Assembly (NCBI GenBank): GCA_037013685.1
Contig: CM072892.1
Location: forward strand, 1,302,001-1,366,000
DNA: 64,000 nucleotides
Reading direction: 5' to 3'
From: Acridotheres tristis
Taxonomy: Eukaryota > Chordata > Aves > Passeriformes > Sturnidae
This document shows positions 22,940-33,904 of this stretch, in pieces. Made by a program: the position numbers and the translations under genes. The number at the start of each line of letters is the position of its first letter. Within the stretch, counting starts at the first letter, position 1. The notes below the pieces were generated by a model. It searched no databases, was not told the DNA's origin, and saw only the letters and a list, made by a program, of their open reading frames with translations.

Positions 22940-23570
22940 GGATTTTCCCAGTCAGTGGATTTTCCCAGTCAATGGAATTTCCTCAATCCATGGAATTTCC
23001 TCAAACAGTCGAATTTCCCAATCAATCAGTGGAATTTCCTCAATCAGTGATTTTCCCAATCAATGGAATTTCCTCAATTAATGGATTCTCCCAATCAATG
23101 GAATTTCTTCAATCAGTGGATTTTCCCAATCAATGATTTCCTCAATCAGTAGAATATCCTCAATCAATGAAATTTCCTCAATCAATTATTTTCCCCAATC
23201 AATTATTTTCTCAGTCAGTGGATTTTCCTCAATCAATTATTTTCCCAATCAATGGAATTTTCCCAATCAGTGGAATTTCCTCAATCAATGGATTTTCCCA
23301 ATCAATGGAATTTCCTAATCAATGATTTTCCCAATCAATGGATTTTCCCAATCAATGATTTTCCCAATCAATGGAATTTCTCAATTAATAGATTTTCCCA
23401 GTTAATGGATTTTCCCAATTAATGGAATTTCCTCAATCAATGAAATTTCCCAATCAATGATTTTTCCAGTCAATGATTTTCCCAATCAATGAAATTTCCT
23501 CAGTCAATGAAATTTCCCAATCAATGATTTTCCCAATCAATGATTTTCCCAATTATCAGACTCTCTCACA
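22940..23570. repeat. Short-unit array (aatcaatggaatttcc)
   Basis: About 630 bp of 16-20-bp units built from 'caatcaatggaatttcctc' and 'caatcaatgattttccc'. It starts at the 3' end of the CR1 at 22430-22915. Confidence 0.93.
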
Positions 23571-23874
23571 GCCCTGAATTCCCAGCACTAAACTGCCCCA
23601 GGCCTGGCCTGAAACATTGGAAAAGTGCTGGAAAAATGGGAATTTCTGGGATCAGTGTGCAGGAAGGATTTATTTACTCCCACACTCAGAGTCAGTGCCC
23701 AGATTTTTTTAAACAACATTAAATAATTAAAGGGCAACGAAAATGAATTCATTAAAGGGCGGAGGAAAAGAATTAATTAGAGGGCAAAGAAAAGTCCAAC
23801 AGGAAATATTCCCACACTGGAAAAATAACTCAGGGTCTGAGTTTGCTGGGCAAGATGTAACAAGCACAAAACAT

Positions 23875-24100
23875 TGAATTTTTTCCAAAAAGAACATTGA
23901 ATAATTTTAATTTAAAATAAATAATTAAATAAAAAATAAACTTAAAATTCAATGTAAAAATTCAAAAATTAATTTAAAATTAAATTAAATATAAAAAAAA
24001 TTTCTTTACAATTACATAAGTTTATTTAAAAGTAAATTTAAAATAAAAAAAGGAAAGATTAACAATAATCTAAATTATATTTATAATATCTAAATTATTA
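23875..24100. repeat. AT-rich low-complexity block
   Basis: A/T-rich sequence dominated by 'taaaattaaattaaa' and 'aaataaaaaa' words with no regular unit. Confidence 0.85.
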
Positions 24101-25309
24101 TTGGCTGTAAGCACCTCACAGAGGAAATCAGAACAGAAGAGCTCTTTTGGCTCCAGGGAATATAAATATAAGGAACAAAAATAGCTGGAAATGGAAGGAA
24201 ACCCAATTCAGTTTGAGGAAAAACCAGACTGATTTTTTTTTTGGAAAATGAAGCAGCTGAACAGAGGAACTTGGGCAGAGCGAGGATTCCTCAAAGCTCC
24301 ATGATCAGATGATTTTAAGAGAAAAAAAAATAAATAAATAAAGTAATTAAATTGATTTTTAATAGAGCAGCAAAGAAAAAAAAAAAAAATCAACCCTGAA
24401 ACGCAGAGACAGCCATGAGAGAAAAAAGGTCAAACCAAACCAGTGCCGTGGTCAATTCCAAAATGAAATTCCATGAAAAATGCAATCAGAGTTGATTAAA
24501 AAAATCCCAGATCATTATCATTAAATCAAGTACACTCCAATCAAGACATGGAGTCATTGAAAGCATTTTTAATCCCACTTCCATCAGGCTCTTCCCGAGT
24601 TCCCTTTGCATCCCCACCGTGCTGGAAAATCCAGATGGACCAGGAGCACCCACCAAAAAAAAAACCAGAAAAAATTGGAATAAACAAGATTTAAATCCAC
24701 TCTGACGCTGCAGGGACTGAGATTTCCTAACTGTAATTTTGGGTTATTAATCCCCTCTGCACCTGCATCATTTTTCCATTAAAACAAAAAAAAAATAAAA
24801 AAGCAGGAAAAATGGATTTCCCAAAAGCCAGGAAAAGCAGGCGCTGATGTCAAAGGCCACCTGACGTGCTCGACGTGGAATAATTGTTACAAATTGGGAG
24901 TATTAACGTCCTAAGTCACTAATTATTGGTTTCATAAGCCCAAACCTAATTAATGCTCGTTCCTCCACTCCTTAAAGGACAGAAACTTAATTTTGTGGAA
25001 TTAATGAACAACAAAGTGGGTTAGGAAAGTCTGGTTTCAGAGCACATCCATCTCCACTCGGAGCAATTTTTTTTCCAGAGGCTCCTTAAAAGGTTGCAAT
25101 AAATCCCTGTTAAAAGGGAAATTCGGAACTAATGGAATGTAAATAACGAGGAGGGGCTCCTGGTAAGACCCCACTGCTCTCTCCCTGCTTTAGTTTGGAT
25201 TTCTAAATGCTCTAAAGGGAGAATAAAAATATTTGGATAGAGAAAAATAGAAATAATGGATTTATAATAAACAAGGGAGTGCAGAGCTGGTGGTGGAGAT
25301 GAGCTGAGG
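24101..25309. other. Single-copy AT-rich intron
   Basis: Several A runs. 24840-25010 is non-repetitive with 'gacgtgctcgacgtggaata', 'aattattggtttcataagcc' and 'ctaattaatgctcg', a possible conserved element. Confidence 0.4.
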
Positions 25310-25650
25310 CTTGGAATGAGGAAGGCTTGGGAAAAATTGGGATTGTTCACATGGAAAAGGATCCAGGGAGAGCTCAGAGCCCTTCCAGAACCTAAAGGGG
25401 CTCCAGGAGAGCTGGAGAGGGACTGGGGACAAGGGATGGAGGGACAGGACACAGGGAATGGCTTTGAGCAGGGAAAGGGGAGATTTGGGTGGGATTTTGG
25501 GAATTGGGAATTCCTGGCTGGGCTGGAATTGCCAGAGGAGCCCCCAGATCCCTGGAAGAGTCTGGGATGAGCCTGGGACAGTGGGAGGTGTCCCTGCAGG
25601 GACCGGATGGGATTTCAGGTCCCTTCAATCCCAAAAGCATTCCCTGATTC
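25310..25650 (+). mobile_element. CR1 LINE 3' fragment
   Basis: 'gcttggaatgaggaaggctt' to 'cattccctgattcc'. Its 3' part and flank are duplicated inversely at 63116-63481. Confidence 0.88.
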
Positions 25651-25778
25651 CAGGAAAGCAGCAAATGCCAGATTTCCTCCCTCCCATCCCATTTCCCTTC
25701 CAAGGTTCCCATTTCTTTTCCAGCCTCAAATTCTTTCCCATGAAAAACGGCAGAGCAGGAACCTCTCCAGTGCTGCCC
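25413..25778 (+). repeat. 366-bp inverted duplication, copy 1
   Basis: CR1 3' end plus about 140 bp of non-CR1 flank ('aaagcagcaaatgccagatt' onward). It matches the reverse complement of 63116-63481 with the same length and only a handful of base differences. Confidence 0.9.
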
Positions 25779-26009
25779 TACAATCCCTGCTCTAAAAAAA
25801 TCCCATTTCCCCCCAGTCTGACTCCAGCACAACGTAAAATACAGATTTTTTTTTTTTTCCCCCCTAAATAATATTTTAAGGAAGGGGAAATAAAAGGAAA
25901 ACCAGGATTAGAGGTCGTAAATAACAGTGAGGGGGTGAGGAAAAAGGGAGGCTGTGGAAGGAACTGCTGGGAGGGAAATTAAGATGACAAATCAAAGGGG
26001 AAAATCGAC

Positions 26010-26245
26010 TAATAATGACATAATAATAAAATGTAATATATATTATCTATATTGTATATATTCATATATATTATAATAATAAATAATAAAATAAATAGAA
26101 TATATATTATCTATGTGTATATATTTATAGATATTATAATAATAAATAATGATAAATAATAATAATATTATCTATATTGTATATATATATATATAATATA
26201 AAAATAAATAATAATAATAATTAATAATAAAATAAATGCTTGGAA
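26010..26245. repeat. AT microsatellite block
   Basis: Three related subunits of 'aataataaataat' and 'tatctatattgtatatat' spaced about 65-70 bp. Confidence 0.9.
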
Positions 26246-26699
26246 CATTTAGAGCCAAGCCTAAACCCAGACAAGTGAAATATTTCTGCTGCCTGGATGG
26301 AATTCCCAGGGCATTCCAGGAGAAGCTAAAATCCAATCCAGCTTGGAAAAAAACCCTCAGGGGATCACCTAAACCCCATCCATTTTTTTGTTGGGTTTTT
26401 TTTTGAGGTTGTTTTTAAGCTGGATTTCAAATTGGGATCAAGATTCCCAAAGATAATTAACTCCTAGAAGTTCACTAAAATTGATTTTGGGGAAAAAAAA
26501 AGTTGGCCTGGGAGCAAGGCTCAGGTTGGCTACACCTGGATATCCATGGATGTTCTCCAGAGCCTGGAATTACAGACAGGGATGGGGCTGGAGATGGAGG
26601 AGGAGGAAAAATCTGTCAGAATCTGCATTTTCTTAATTGTGCTGCTTTCATTATCCAAAACCACCTCGAGTCATGCAAGTGGAGGATGTTGAGATTGTT

Positions 26700-26880
26700 C
26701 TCTGGGAGGATGAGGAGGGATTGGAATGGAATTCCCAGATTTGCTGTGGATGCTCATGGATCCCTGGCAGTGCCCAAGGCCAGCCTTGGGGACAGTGGGA
26801 GGTGTCCCTGCCATGGCAGGGGTGGCACTGGGTGGGATCTAAGATCCATCCTCAGTCATTCCATGATTTTATCAAATGCA
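26700..26880 (+). mobile_element. CR1 LINE 3' fragment
   Basis: 'gaattcccagatttgctgtg' to 'cattccatgattttatcaaa'. Plus orientation. Confidence 0.85.
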
Positions 26881-26884
26881 GAAG

Positions 26885-27544
26885 AGGCAAAAAGCCAAAT
26901 CTCTTCACTGAAGGAATGGCCAGAGTCTGGGAAAGACTCCCCAGGGAATGTTGGAATTCCCATCCCTGGAAATGTTCCCAAGGGGACGCCTCAAAAATGT
27001 GATTTAACAGCTGTGGGGGGATTCAAAGCTTGATGGTCTTGGGGGTTTTCCCAACATTTCTTTTCCCATAATTCTGCATTTCTGGTGGGACCACCCCCAC
27101 CAAAAACCCCTCCTCACCTCCACGAGGATCTGCCCCCAAAAACAAACCCCACACAGGGAATTTTCCAGGAGCTGAGTATTCCAGTCAGGAATAGCGAATT
27201 TAAGCCTTAAACTCAGCTCTTACTCTAAGCCAGGCCTATTCCTCTGACTGTTCACAGATTCCTGTAAACACAGGGAATTTTGGGGCCATGAGAAGGAGCT
27301 GTCTTTGCACTCCAGGGATATTTATGGGATATTTATTATGCCAAATTTCACCTGACACCAGCTCGTCTCAGGCTGATCTAACCACAGCCATTAAAACCAG
27401 GTTTAAATTTAGGAAAGGAATGGGATAAAACTCATCTAAACAACCTCATGGAATTTTTCCTGGAGTTTGTTCCAGGAGGAAAAGGAAATCTGCATCCACA
27501 ACCAGGTAATGCTATGGAATTAAGGCTCTCTAATTTCATCATAA
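26885..27544. other. Single-copy intron
   Basis: No repeat or exon recognised up to the start of the G-free array. Confidence 0.45.
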
Positions 27545-29390
27545 TCCAAAATCCAAAATATTTCACATTTTTCCCTTCACTCTCAATCCTTCACATTTTT
27601 TACCACAATCCAAATCCTTCACACTCTTCACCAAAATCCAAATATTTCACATTTTTCCCTGCACTCCCAATCCTTCACATTTTTCCCCTGCAATCCCAAT
27701 CCTTTGTATTTCTCATTGCTGTCCCAATCTTTCCTATTTTTCCTCACAATCCCAATCCCTCACATTTTTCATTGTAATCCAAATTCATATTTTCACTCAT
27801 ATCCCAATCTTTCACATTCTTCACCACAATCCCAATCTTTCACATTTTCACTCCAATCCCAATCCTTCACATTTTCCTTGCAATCCCAATCCTTTACATT
27901 TTTCACCACAATCCCAATCTTTCGTATTTCCACTCCAATCCAAATCTTTCCTATTTTCCCCGCAATCCCAATCCTTCACATTTTTCACTGAAATCCAAAT
28001 ATTTCTTATTTTTCATTCCAATCCAAATCCTCCACATCTTCCCCTGCATTCTCAATCCTTCACATTCTTCACCACAATCCAAATCCTTCCTATTTTCACT
28101 CCAATCCAAATCTTTCACATTTTTCATTCCAATCCCAATCTTTCACAATTTCCTTGCAATCCCAATCCTTTACATTCTTTACCACAATCCCAATCCTTCA
28201 TATTTTTCACTCCAAATCCAATCCTTCCAATTTTTTTCATTCTAATTCCAATCCTCCACATTTTCCCCAGCATTCCCAATCCTCCACATTTCCACTCCAA
28301 TCCTCCACATTTCCACTCCAATCCTCCACATTTCCACTCCAATCCTCCACATTTCCACTCCAATCCAAATCCTTCCCCTTTTTCACTGAAATCCAAATAT
28401 TTCTTATTTTTTCACCACAATCCAAATCCATCATATTTTTCCTTGCAATCCACATCCATCACATTTTTCACTCCAACACCAATCCTCCACATTTCCACTC
28501 CAATCTTCCAGATTTCCATCCCAACCCTCCAGATTTCCACTCCAGTCCCAATCCTCCACATTCTTTACCACAATCCCAATCTTCCACATTTCACTCCAAT
28601 CCCAACCCTCCACATTTTCCATCCCAATCCTCCACATTTCCATCCCAATCCTCCACATTTCTATCCCAATCCTCCACATTTTCCATCCCAATCCTCCACA
28701 TTTCCCCCTTCAATCCCAATCCTTCACATTTCCCTCTTCAATCCCCATCCTCCACATTTCCACTCCAATCCAAATCCTCCACATTTCCATCCCAATCTTC
28801 CACATTTCCACTCCAATCCTCCAAATTTCCATCCCAACCCTCCACATTTCCACTCCAATCCCAATCCTTCACATTTCCATCCCAATCCTCCACATTTCCA
28901 CTCCAATCCTCCACATTTCCATCCCAATCCTTTCCATTTCCACTGCAATCCCAGTCCTTCACATTTCCATCCCAATATTCCACATTTCCATCCCAATCCT
29001 CCACATTCTTTACCACAATCCCAATCCTCCACATTTCCACTGCAATCCAAATCCTTCACATATCCACTCCAATCCCAATCCTCCAGATTTCCAATGCAAT
29101 CCCAATCCTCCAGATTTCCACTCCAATTCCAATCCTTCACATTTCCATCCCAACCCTCCACATTTTCCATCCCAATCCTCCACATTTTCCATCCCAATCC
29201 TCCACATTTTCCATCCCAATCCTCCACATTTTCCATCCCAATCCTCCACATTTCCCCCTTCAATCCCAATCCTTCACATTTCCCTCTTCAATCCCAATCC
29301 TCCACATTTCCACTCCAATCCAAATCCTCCACATTTTCCATTCCAATCCCCCACATTTCCCCCTTCAATCCCAACCCTCCACGTTCTCCC
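27545..29390. repeat. 21-27-bp G-free array (CAATCCTCCACATTTCCACTC type)
   Basis: About 1.85 kb, 70-80 units. The plus strand is nearly devoid of G, so the MDGA2 transcript strand is purine-rich with repeated GGA and GG runs. The array starts about 140 bp inside the intron from the donor at 29524. The plus strand is stop-free for about 420 codons only because the repeat lacks TAA/TAG/TGA in that frame. Confidence 0.95.
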
Positions 29391-29524
29391 AGCCACAAAA
29401 ACCCTCAGCCACCCGCCATTAAAATCGGGATTCACGAGGAGCCGAACGTTTCTCGGGACCAACAGACATTTTACAAATCGTAATTCCCAGAGGACCAAAG
29501 GCAGAATTCCAAGGATTTACTCAC

Positions 29525-29699
29525 AGTACACGTCCACTCGGATGGATTTGATGGCTGGGGAGCCCAGGCCGTTCTCAGCCTTGCAGTAGTAGCGACCTCC
29601 CTGGTGTCTCTGGATGTTGGAAATCCTCAGGGTTTCGTTGAAGACACTGGAATCTTGGAATCTGTCAGAGGCACTTCCTGCTGTTTTGGTCCACCTGAT
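29525..29699 (-). CDS. MDGA2: MDGA2 internal exon: second half of Ig domain 1
   Basis: Internal coding exon of 175 bp: 58 codons from IRWTKTAGSASDRF to SIRVDVY plus one base (phase 0 in, phase 1 out). Acceptor TTGCTCAG precedes 29699 and donor T|GTGAGT follows 29525. It carries the hallmark end of an I-set Ig domain: RWTK with the core Trp at the start, then GGRYYCKAENG with the Tyr corner and F-strand Cys that pairs with the Cys of the preceding exon. NET in VFNETLR is an N-glycosylation sequon. The sequence, including NIQRHQGGRYYCKAENGLGS, is MDGA2-like; MDGA1 differs in this stretch. Joined to the previous exon it gives RPQ-IRW without gap. Oddity: a tandem array of about 56 bp starts immediately beyond the acceptor and shares sequence with it, and a nearly G-free array begins about 140 bp beyond the donor. 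Confidence 0.96.
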
Positions 29700-29719
29700 C
29701 TGAGCAAGCACCAAAAACC

Positions 29720-31765
29720 AGGGTTACTCTAGGTCTGGAAAATGGGGACAGTCTAAAATTCAGCATTAAAAACAGGGTTACTTTAAGTCTGGAAAATGGG
29801 CAAAATCTAAAACTCGGCACAAATAAACAAGATTATTCTAGGTCTGGAAAATGGGCAGAGTCTAAAACTCAGCACCAAAAACCAGGAGACTTCTAGGTCT
29901 GGAAAATGGGCAAAATCTAAAACTCAGCATCAAAAAACAGGGTTACTTTAAGTCTGGAAAATGGGCAAAATCTAAAACTTGGCACAAATAAACAAGATTA
30001 CTCTAGGTCTGGAAAATGGGCACAGTCTAAAATTCAGCACCAAAAACCAGGATAATTCTAGGTCTGGAAAATGGGCAAAATCTAAAACTCAGCACAAAAA
30101 TACAGGATTACTCTAGGTCTGGAAACTGGGGACAGGCTAAAACTCAGCATTAAAAACAGGGTTACTTTAAGTCTGGAAAATGGGCAAAATCTAAAACTTG
30201 GCAAAAATAAACAAGATTATCCTAGGTCTGGAAAATGGGCAGAGTCTAAAACTCAGCACCAAAAACCAGGAGACTTCTAGGTCTGGAAAATGGGCAAAAT
30301 CTAAAACTTGGCACAAATAAACAAGATTACTCTAGGTCTAAAAAATGGGCAGAGTCTAAAACTCAGCACCAAAAACCAGGAGACTTCTAGGTCTGGAAAA
30401 TGGGCAAAATCTAAAACTCGGCACAAAAATACAGGATTACTCTAGGTCTGGAAAATGGGGACAGGCTAAAACTCAGCATCAAAAAACAGGGTTACTTTAA
30501 GTCTGGAAAATGGGCAAAATCTAAAACTCGGCACAAATAAACAAGATTACTCTAGGTCTGGAAAATGGGCAGAGTCTAAAACTCAGAACCAAAAACCAGG
30601 ATAACTTTAGATCTGGAAAATGGGAAAAATCTAAAACTCAGCACAAAAATACAGGATTATTCTAGGTCTGGAAACTGGGCACAGTCTAAAACTTGACACT
30701 AAAATCCAGGATTTCTTTGGGTCTGGAAAATGGGCAGAGTCCAAAACTTGGCATCAAAATCCAGGATAAATTTAGGTCTGGAAAATCAGCACAGTCTAAA
30801 ACTCAGCACCAAAACCCAGGATTACATCAGATTTGGAAAATGGGCACAGTCTAAAACTCGGCACTAAAATCCAGGATTTCTTTGGGTCTGGAAAAAGGGG
30901 ACAGTCTAAAACTCAGCACAAATAAACAATTATTACTCTAGGTCTGGAAAATCAGCACAGTCTAAAACTCAGCATCAAAAACCAGGATGATTCTAGGTCT
31001 GGAAAATGGGCAGAGTGTAAAACTTGGCACAAAAATACAGGATTACTTTAGATCTGGAAAATGAGGACAGTTTAAAACTCAGCACCAAAAACCATGGTTA
31101 CTTTAAGTCTGGTAAGTGGGCAGTCTAAAATTCAGCACCAAAAACCAGGATAATTCTAGATCTGGAAAATGGGCAAAATCTAAAACTTGGCATCAAAATC
31201 CAGCATAAATTTAGGTCTGGAAAATCAGCACAGTCTAAAACTCAGCACCAAAAACCAGGATGATTCTAGGTCTGGAAAACGGGCAGAGTGTAAAACTTGG
31301 CATCAAAATCCAGGATTACTTTAGGTCTGGAAAATGAGGACAGTTTAAAACTCAGCACCAAAAACCATGGTTATTTTAAGTCTGGTAAATGGGCAGTCTA
31401 AAATTCAGCACCAAAAACCAGGGTAATTCTAGGTCTGGAAAATGGGCAAAATCTAAAACTTGGCATCAAAATCCAGCATAAATTTAGGTCTGGAAAATCA
31501 GCACAGTCTAAAACTCAGCACCAAAATCTGGGATTTCTTTGGGTCTGGAAAATGGGCAGAGTCTGAAACTAGGCACCAAAAACCAGGATTACTTTAGGTC
31601 TGGAAAAGAGGCAGAATCAAAAACCCAGCACCAAAAAACAGGATAAATTTAGGCCTGGAAAATCAGCACAGTCTAAAACTCAGCACTAAAACCCAGGATA
31701 ATTCTAGGTCTGGAAAATTGACACGGTCTAAAACTCAGCACCAAAATCCAGCATAAATGAAGTTT
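29720..31765 (-). repeat. 56-bp tandem array abutting the second Ig1 acceptor
   Basis: Roughly 36 direct units of 54-58 bp containing 'aggtctggaaaatgggc' and 'ctaaaactcagcaccaaaa'. The proximal edge merges with the acceptor of the exon at 29525-29699: on the minus strand the acceptor region reads GGTTTTTGGTGCT then TGCTCAG, while units read GGTTTTTGGTGCT then GAGTTTTAG. Each unit also holds CCCATTTTCCAG. Identity between units is high in the proximal kilobase and lower distally. Confidence 0.9.
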
Positions 31766-31884
31766 GGAAACCACGGGATTTGTGTGGGTGGCCCTGGGAT
31801 TTCCCCTTGGATGACTCAGGGAAATTCCCAAGAAATTCAACAACTCATGGGAACAAACATTTCATCCAAGAATTCCTGAGGAGC

Positions 31885-32000
31885 TGCATTTCATGGAATC
31901 ATGGCATGGTTTGGGTTGGGAGGAGTCTAAAGATCCCATTCCAGCCCCTCCCACTATCCCAGGTTGCTCCAAGCCTTGAACATTCCCAGGGATTTCTGAT
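31885..32000 (-). mobile_element. CR1 LINE 3' end fragment
   Basis: 'atcatggcatggtttgggtt' then 'gttgctccaagccttgaaca'. Minus orientation. Confidence 0.8.
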
Positions 32001-32094
32001 CTGTGGGATCTGAGGTGCCTGTGATGGGTCTGGGAGGAGAAATGAATTCATATTTCCATTTTTTGTTTTCTGATGATTTTCTTATTTTGTTAAT

Positions 32095-32190
32095 CACAGA
32101 ATCATGGAATGATTTGGGTGGGAAGGGACCTTAAATCCCATCCCATTCCAACCCAGGGACACCTCCCACTGTGCCAGGGTGTTCCAGTTC
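32095..32190 (-). mobile_element. CR1 LINE 3' end, left arm of an inverted pair
   Basis: 'gaatcatggaatgatttggg' to 'gggacacctcccactgtgcc'. Followed directly by a plus-oriented CR1 whose 3' end is its inverse. Confidence 0.85.
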
Positions 32191-32450
32191 TCCAGGAGAG
32201 CTGGAGAGGGGCTGGGGACAAGGGATGGAGGGACAGGACACAGGGAAGGGCAGGGATGGATGGGATATTGGGAATTGGGAATTCCTGGCTGGGCTGGAAT
32301 TCCCAGATTTGCTGGGGCTGCCCCTGGATCCCTGGAATGTCCAAGGCCAGGTTGGACACTGGGACAGTGGGAGGTGTCCCTGCCCATCCAGGGGCTTGGA
32401 AAAAAATGGTTTTTAACATCCCTTCCAAGCCATTCCAGGATTCCATGGAA
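32190..32450 (+). mobile_element. CR1 LINE 3' fragment, right arm of an inverted pair
   Basis: 'ccaggagagctggagagggg' to 'ccattccaggattccatgg'. Together with 32095-32190 it forms a potential hairpin with imperfect arms of about 85 nt. Confidence 0.88.
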
Positions 32451-32464
32451 AGAACTGGGAATGG

Positions 32465-33904
32465 AGAAATGATCCCAGTGCTCAATGCCAGTCCCACCAC
32501 TGCTCTGAATTCCCACCGAACCAAAAAAATTAATTTTTGTTCCATAAACCAGAACATAATCAGAGTAGGACTTTCCCATTCCCTCCATCTTAAGCTTTTA
32601 CAATTCCCTTGGATGGAAATCCAAGGAAAGAGCCCCTCCCTGAGTGGTGTAACCTCAGGAAGATGTGGAATATCAAGCAAAGGTCTGGAGAAAAACCACA
32701 GAACTCATTAAAATAACAACAATTTCCTCAGGAAAGCAAAGGATAAGCTCAGCAACGGCTCAGTATCCAAAGAAAAAATAGGGAATAACAATCAACAGCT
32801 TTAAAATAGCCAGGAGGGAGCAGGAATCGATGGTGGATCAATCCCCAGCAGAAAAGGCAAAGTTAAGGAAGCAACAAAATGGATCAGGAATCAATTCCTG
32901 TTTGCTCAGCCCCAAATGTTTATTTAAAACCTGTTCAATCTGTGATGTTCCATTCGGAGTCAGCACTTCCCAAGGATTTTTCTGGGAATTCTGGGAGTTT
33001 CAGGATGGACCCAGGGATGGGAAATCTCCTCCTCCATGAAACCATCCCCAGGTTCGGGATTTCCACCACTAATGCACCACTCTCAGTGCCAAAAGGTGTA
33101 AATTCCAATTTTTCCCAGAAAATCACTGATTATTCCAAGTTTTCCCAGGATTTTGCCTCCCTCTTCCTCCCCCTGAGATCCCAGTTTGCCCCAGCCCAGG
33201 GGTGATGTCTTCACCCACTTTGGGAATGGGATGTTTGGAGGATGGAGATGTTTGGAGCTGCTCCCTTCCCATCCTGAGCAGGACTGGGAAAGCAGGAGCC
33301 AGCAGCTCCCTGTTCCCAGCGGGATTTGTTCCTCACAAGAGCAAAAAAGGCATCAAAATGTGTTTGTGTCATTAAATTCAAACACTGGAGTCTAAACAGA
33401 GAGGGGAAAATGCCTTAAACAGGGATTTTTTTTCCACTTGAAATTCACTCCTCGGAGCAGGATCGCGGTTCAAAGTGACAAAGCTGTGGTGAAACGCAGG
33501 CAGTTCAAACTGAGACATTGTTTTCCTCTTAAAATAACAATTTCAGGTGTTGTTGCTGCTTTTCCCTCTCCTCATCTGCACTCATTTTACTCCCCTGGAA
33601 AACCCTTGGGAAAAATTGGAAGCAGCTTCACAGAGCATTCCCAAAAAGCTGTCAGAGATGACAACGACTCAACTGAGCTCCACAGGAGGAAATGTTTCTT
33701 CTCTAATCTTTCAGCAATAAAAATCTCAACTCCATTATCTGTCACAGTCGTTAGGGGAGAGATTTTGGGGCTGACACGAAGATTTGGGGCTGGGAAGTGT
33801 CATAAATAAAGGAGCCCAAATAAAAACCTCAAATGAACAAAAAGATGCAACAAAACCAACCAAGCCTTCCTTCAAAAACCCCAAACTGGTTTTCAGGAGA
33901 TCCC
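32465..33904. other. Single-copy intron
   Basis: No repeat, exon or RNA gene recognised; ends at a minus CR1. Confidence 0.45.

Larger units (their letters stand above)
16139..29524 (-). other. MDGA2: MDGA2 intron between Ig1 and Ig2 (13.4 kb)
   Basis: Phase-1 intron between domains, bounded by GTGAGT at 29524 and CCCAG at 16139. It contains the G-poor array, AT-rich blocks, a TCAATGGAATTTCC-type array, a CR1 with 31-bp minisatellite, and the E-box array. Confidence 0.9.

Noticed and set aside
28154..29422. Stop-free plus-strand frame of about 420 codons
   Set aside because: Falls wholly in the G-free tandem array; no start context, splice structure or protein family. Stops are absent because the repeat lacks the needed words.
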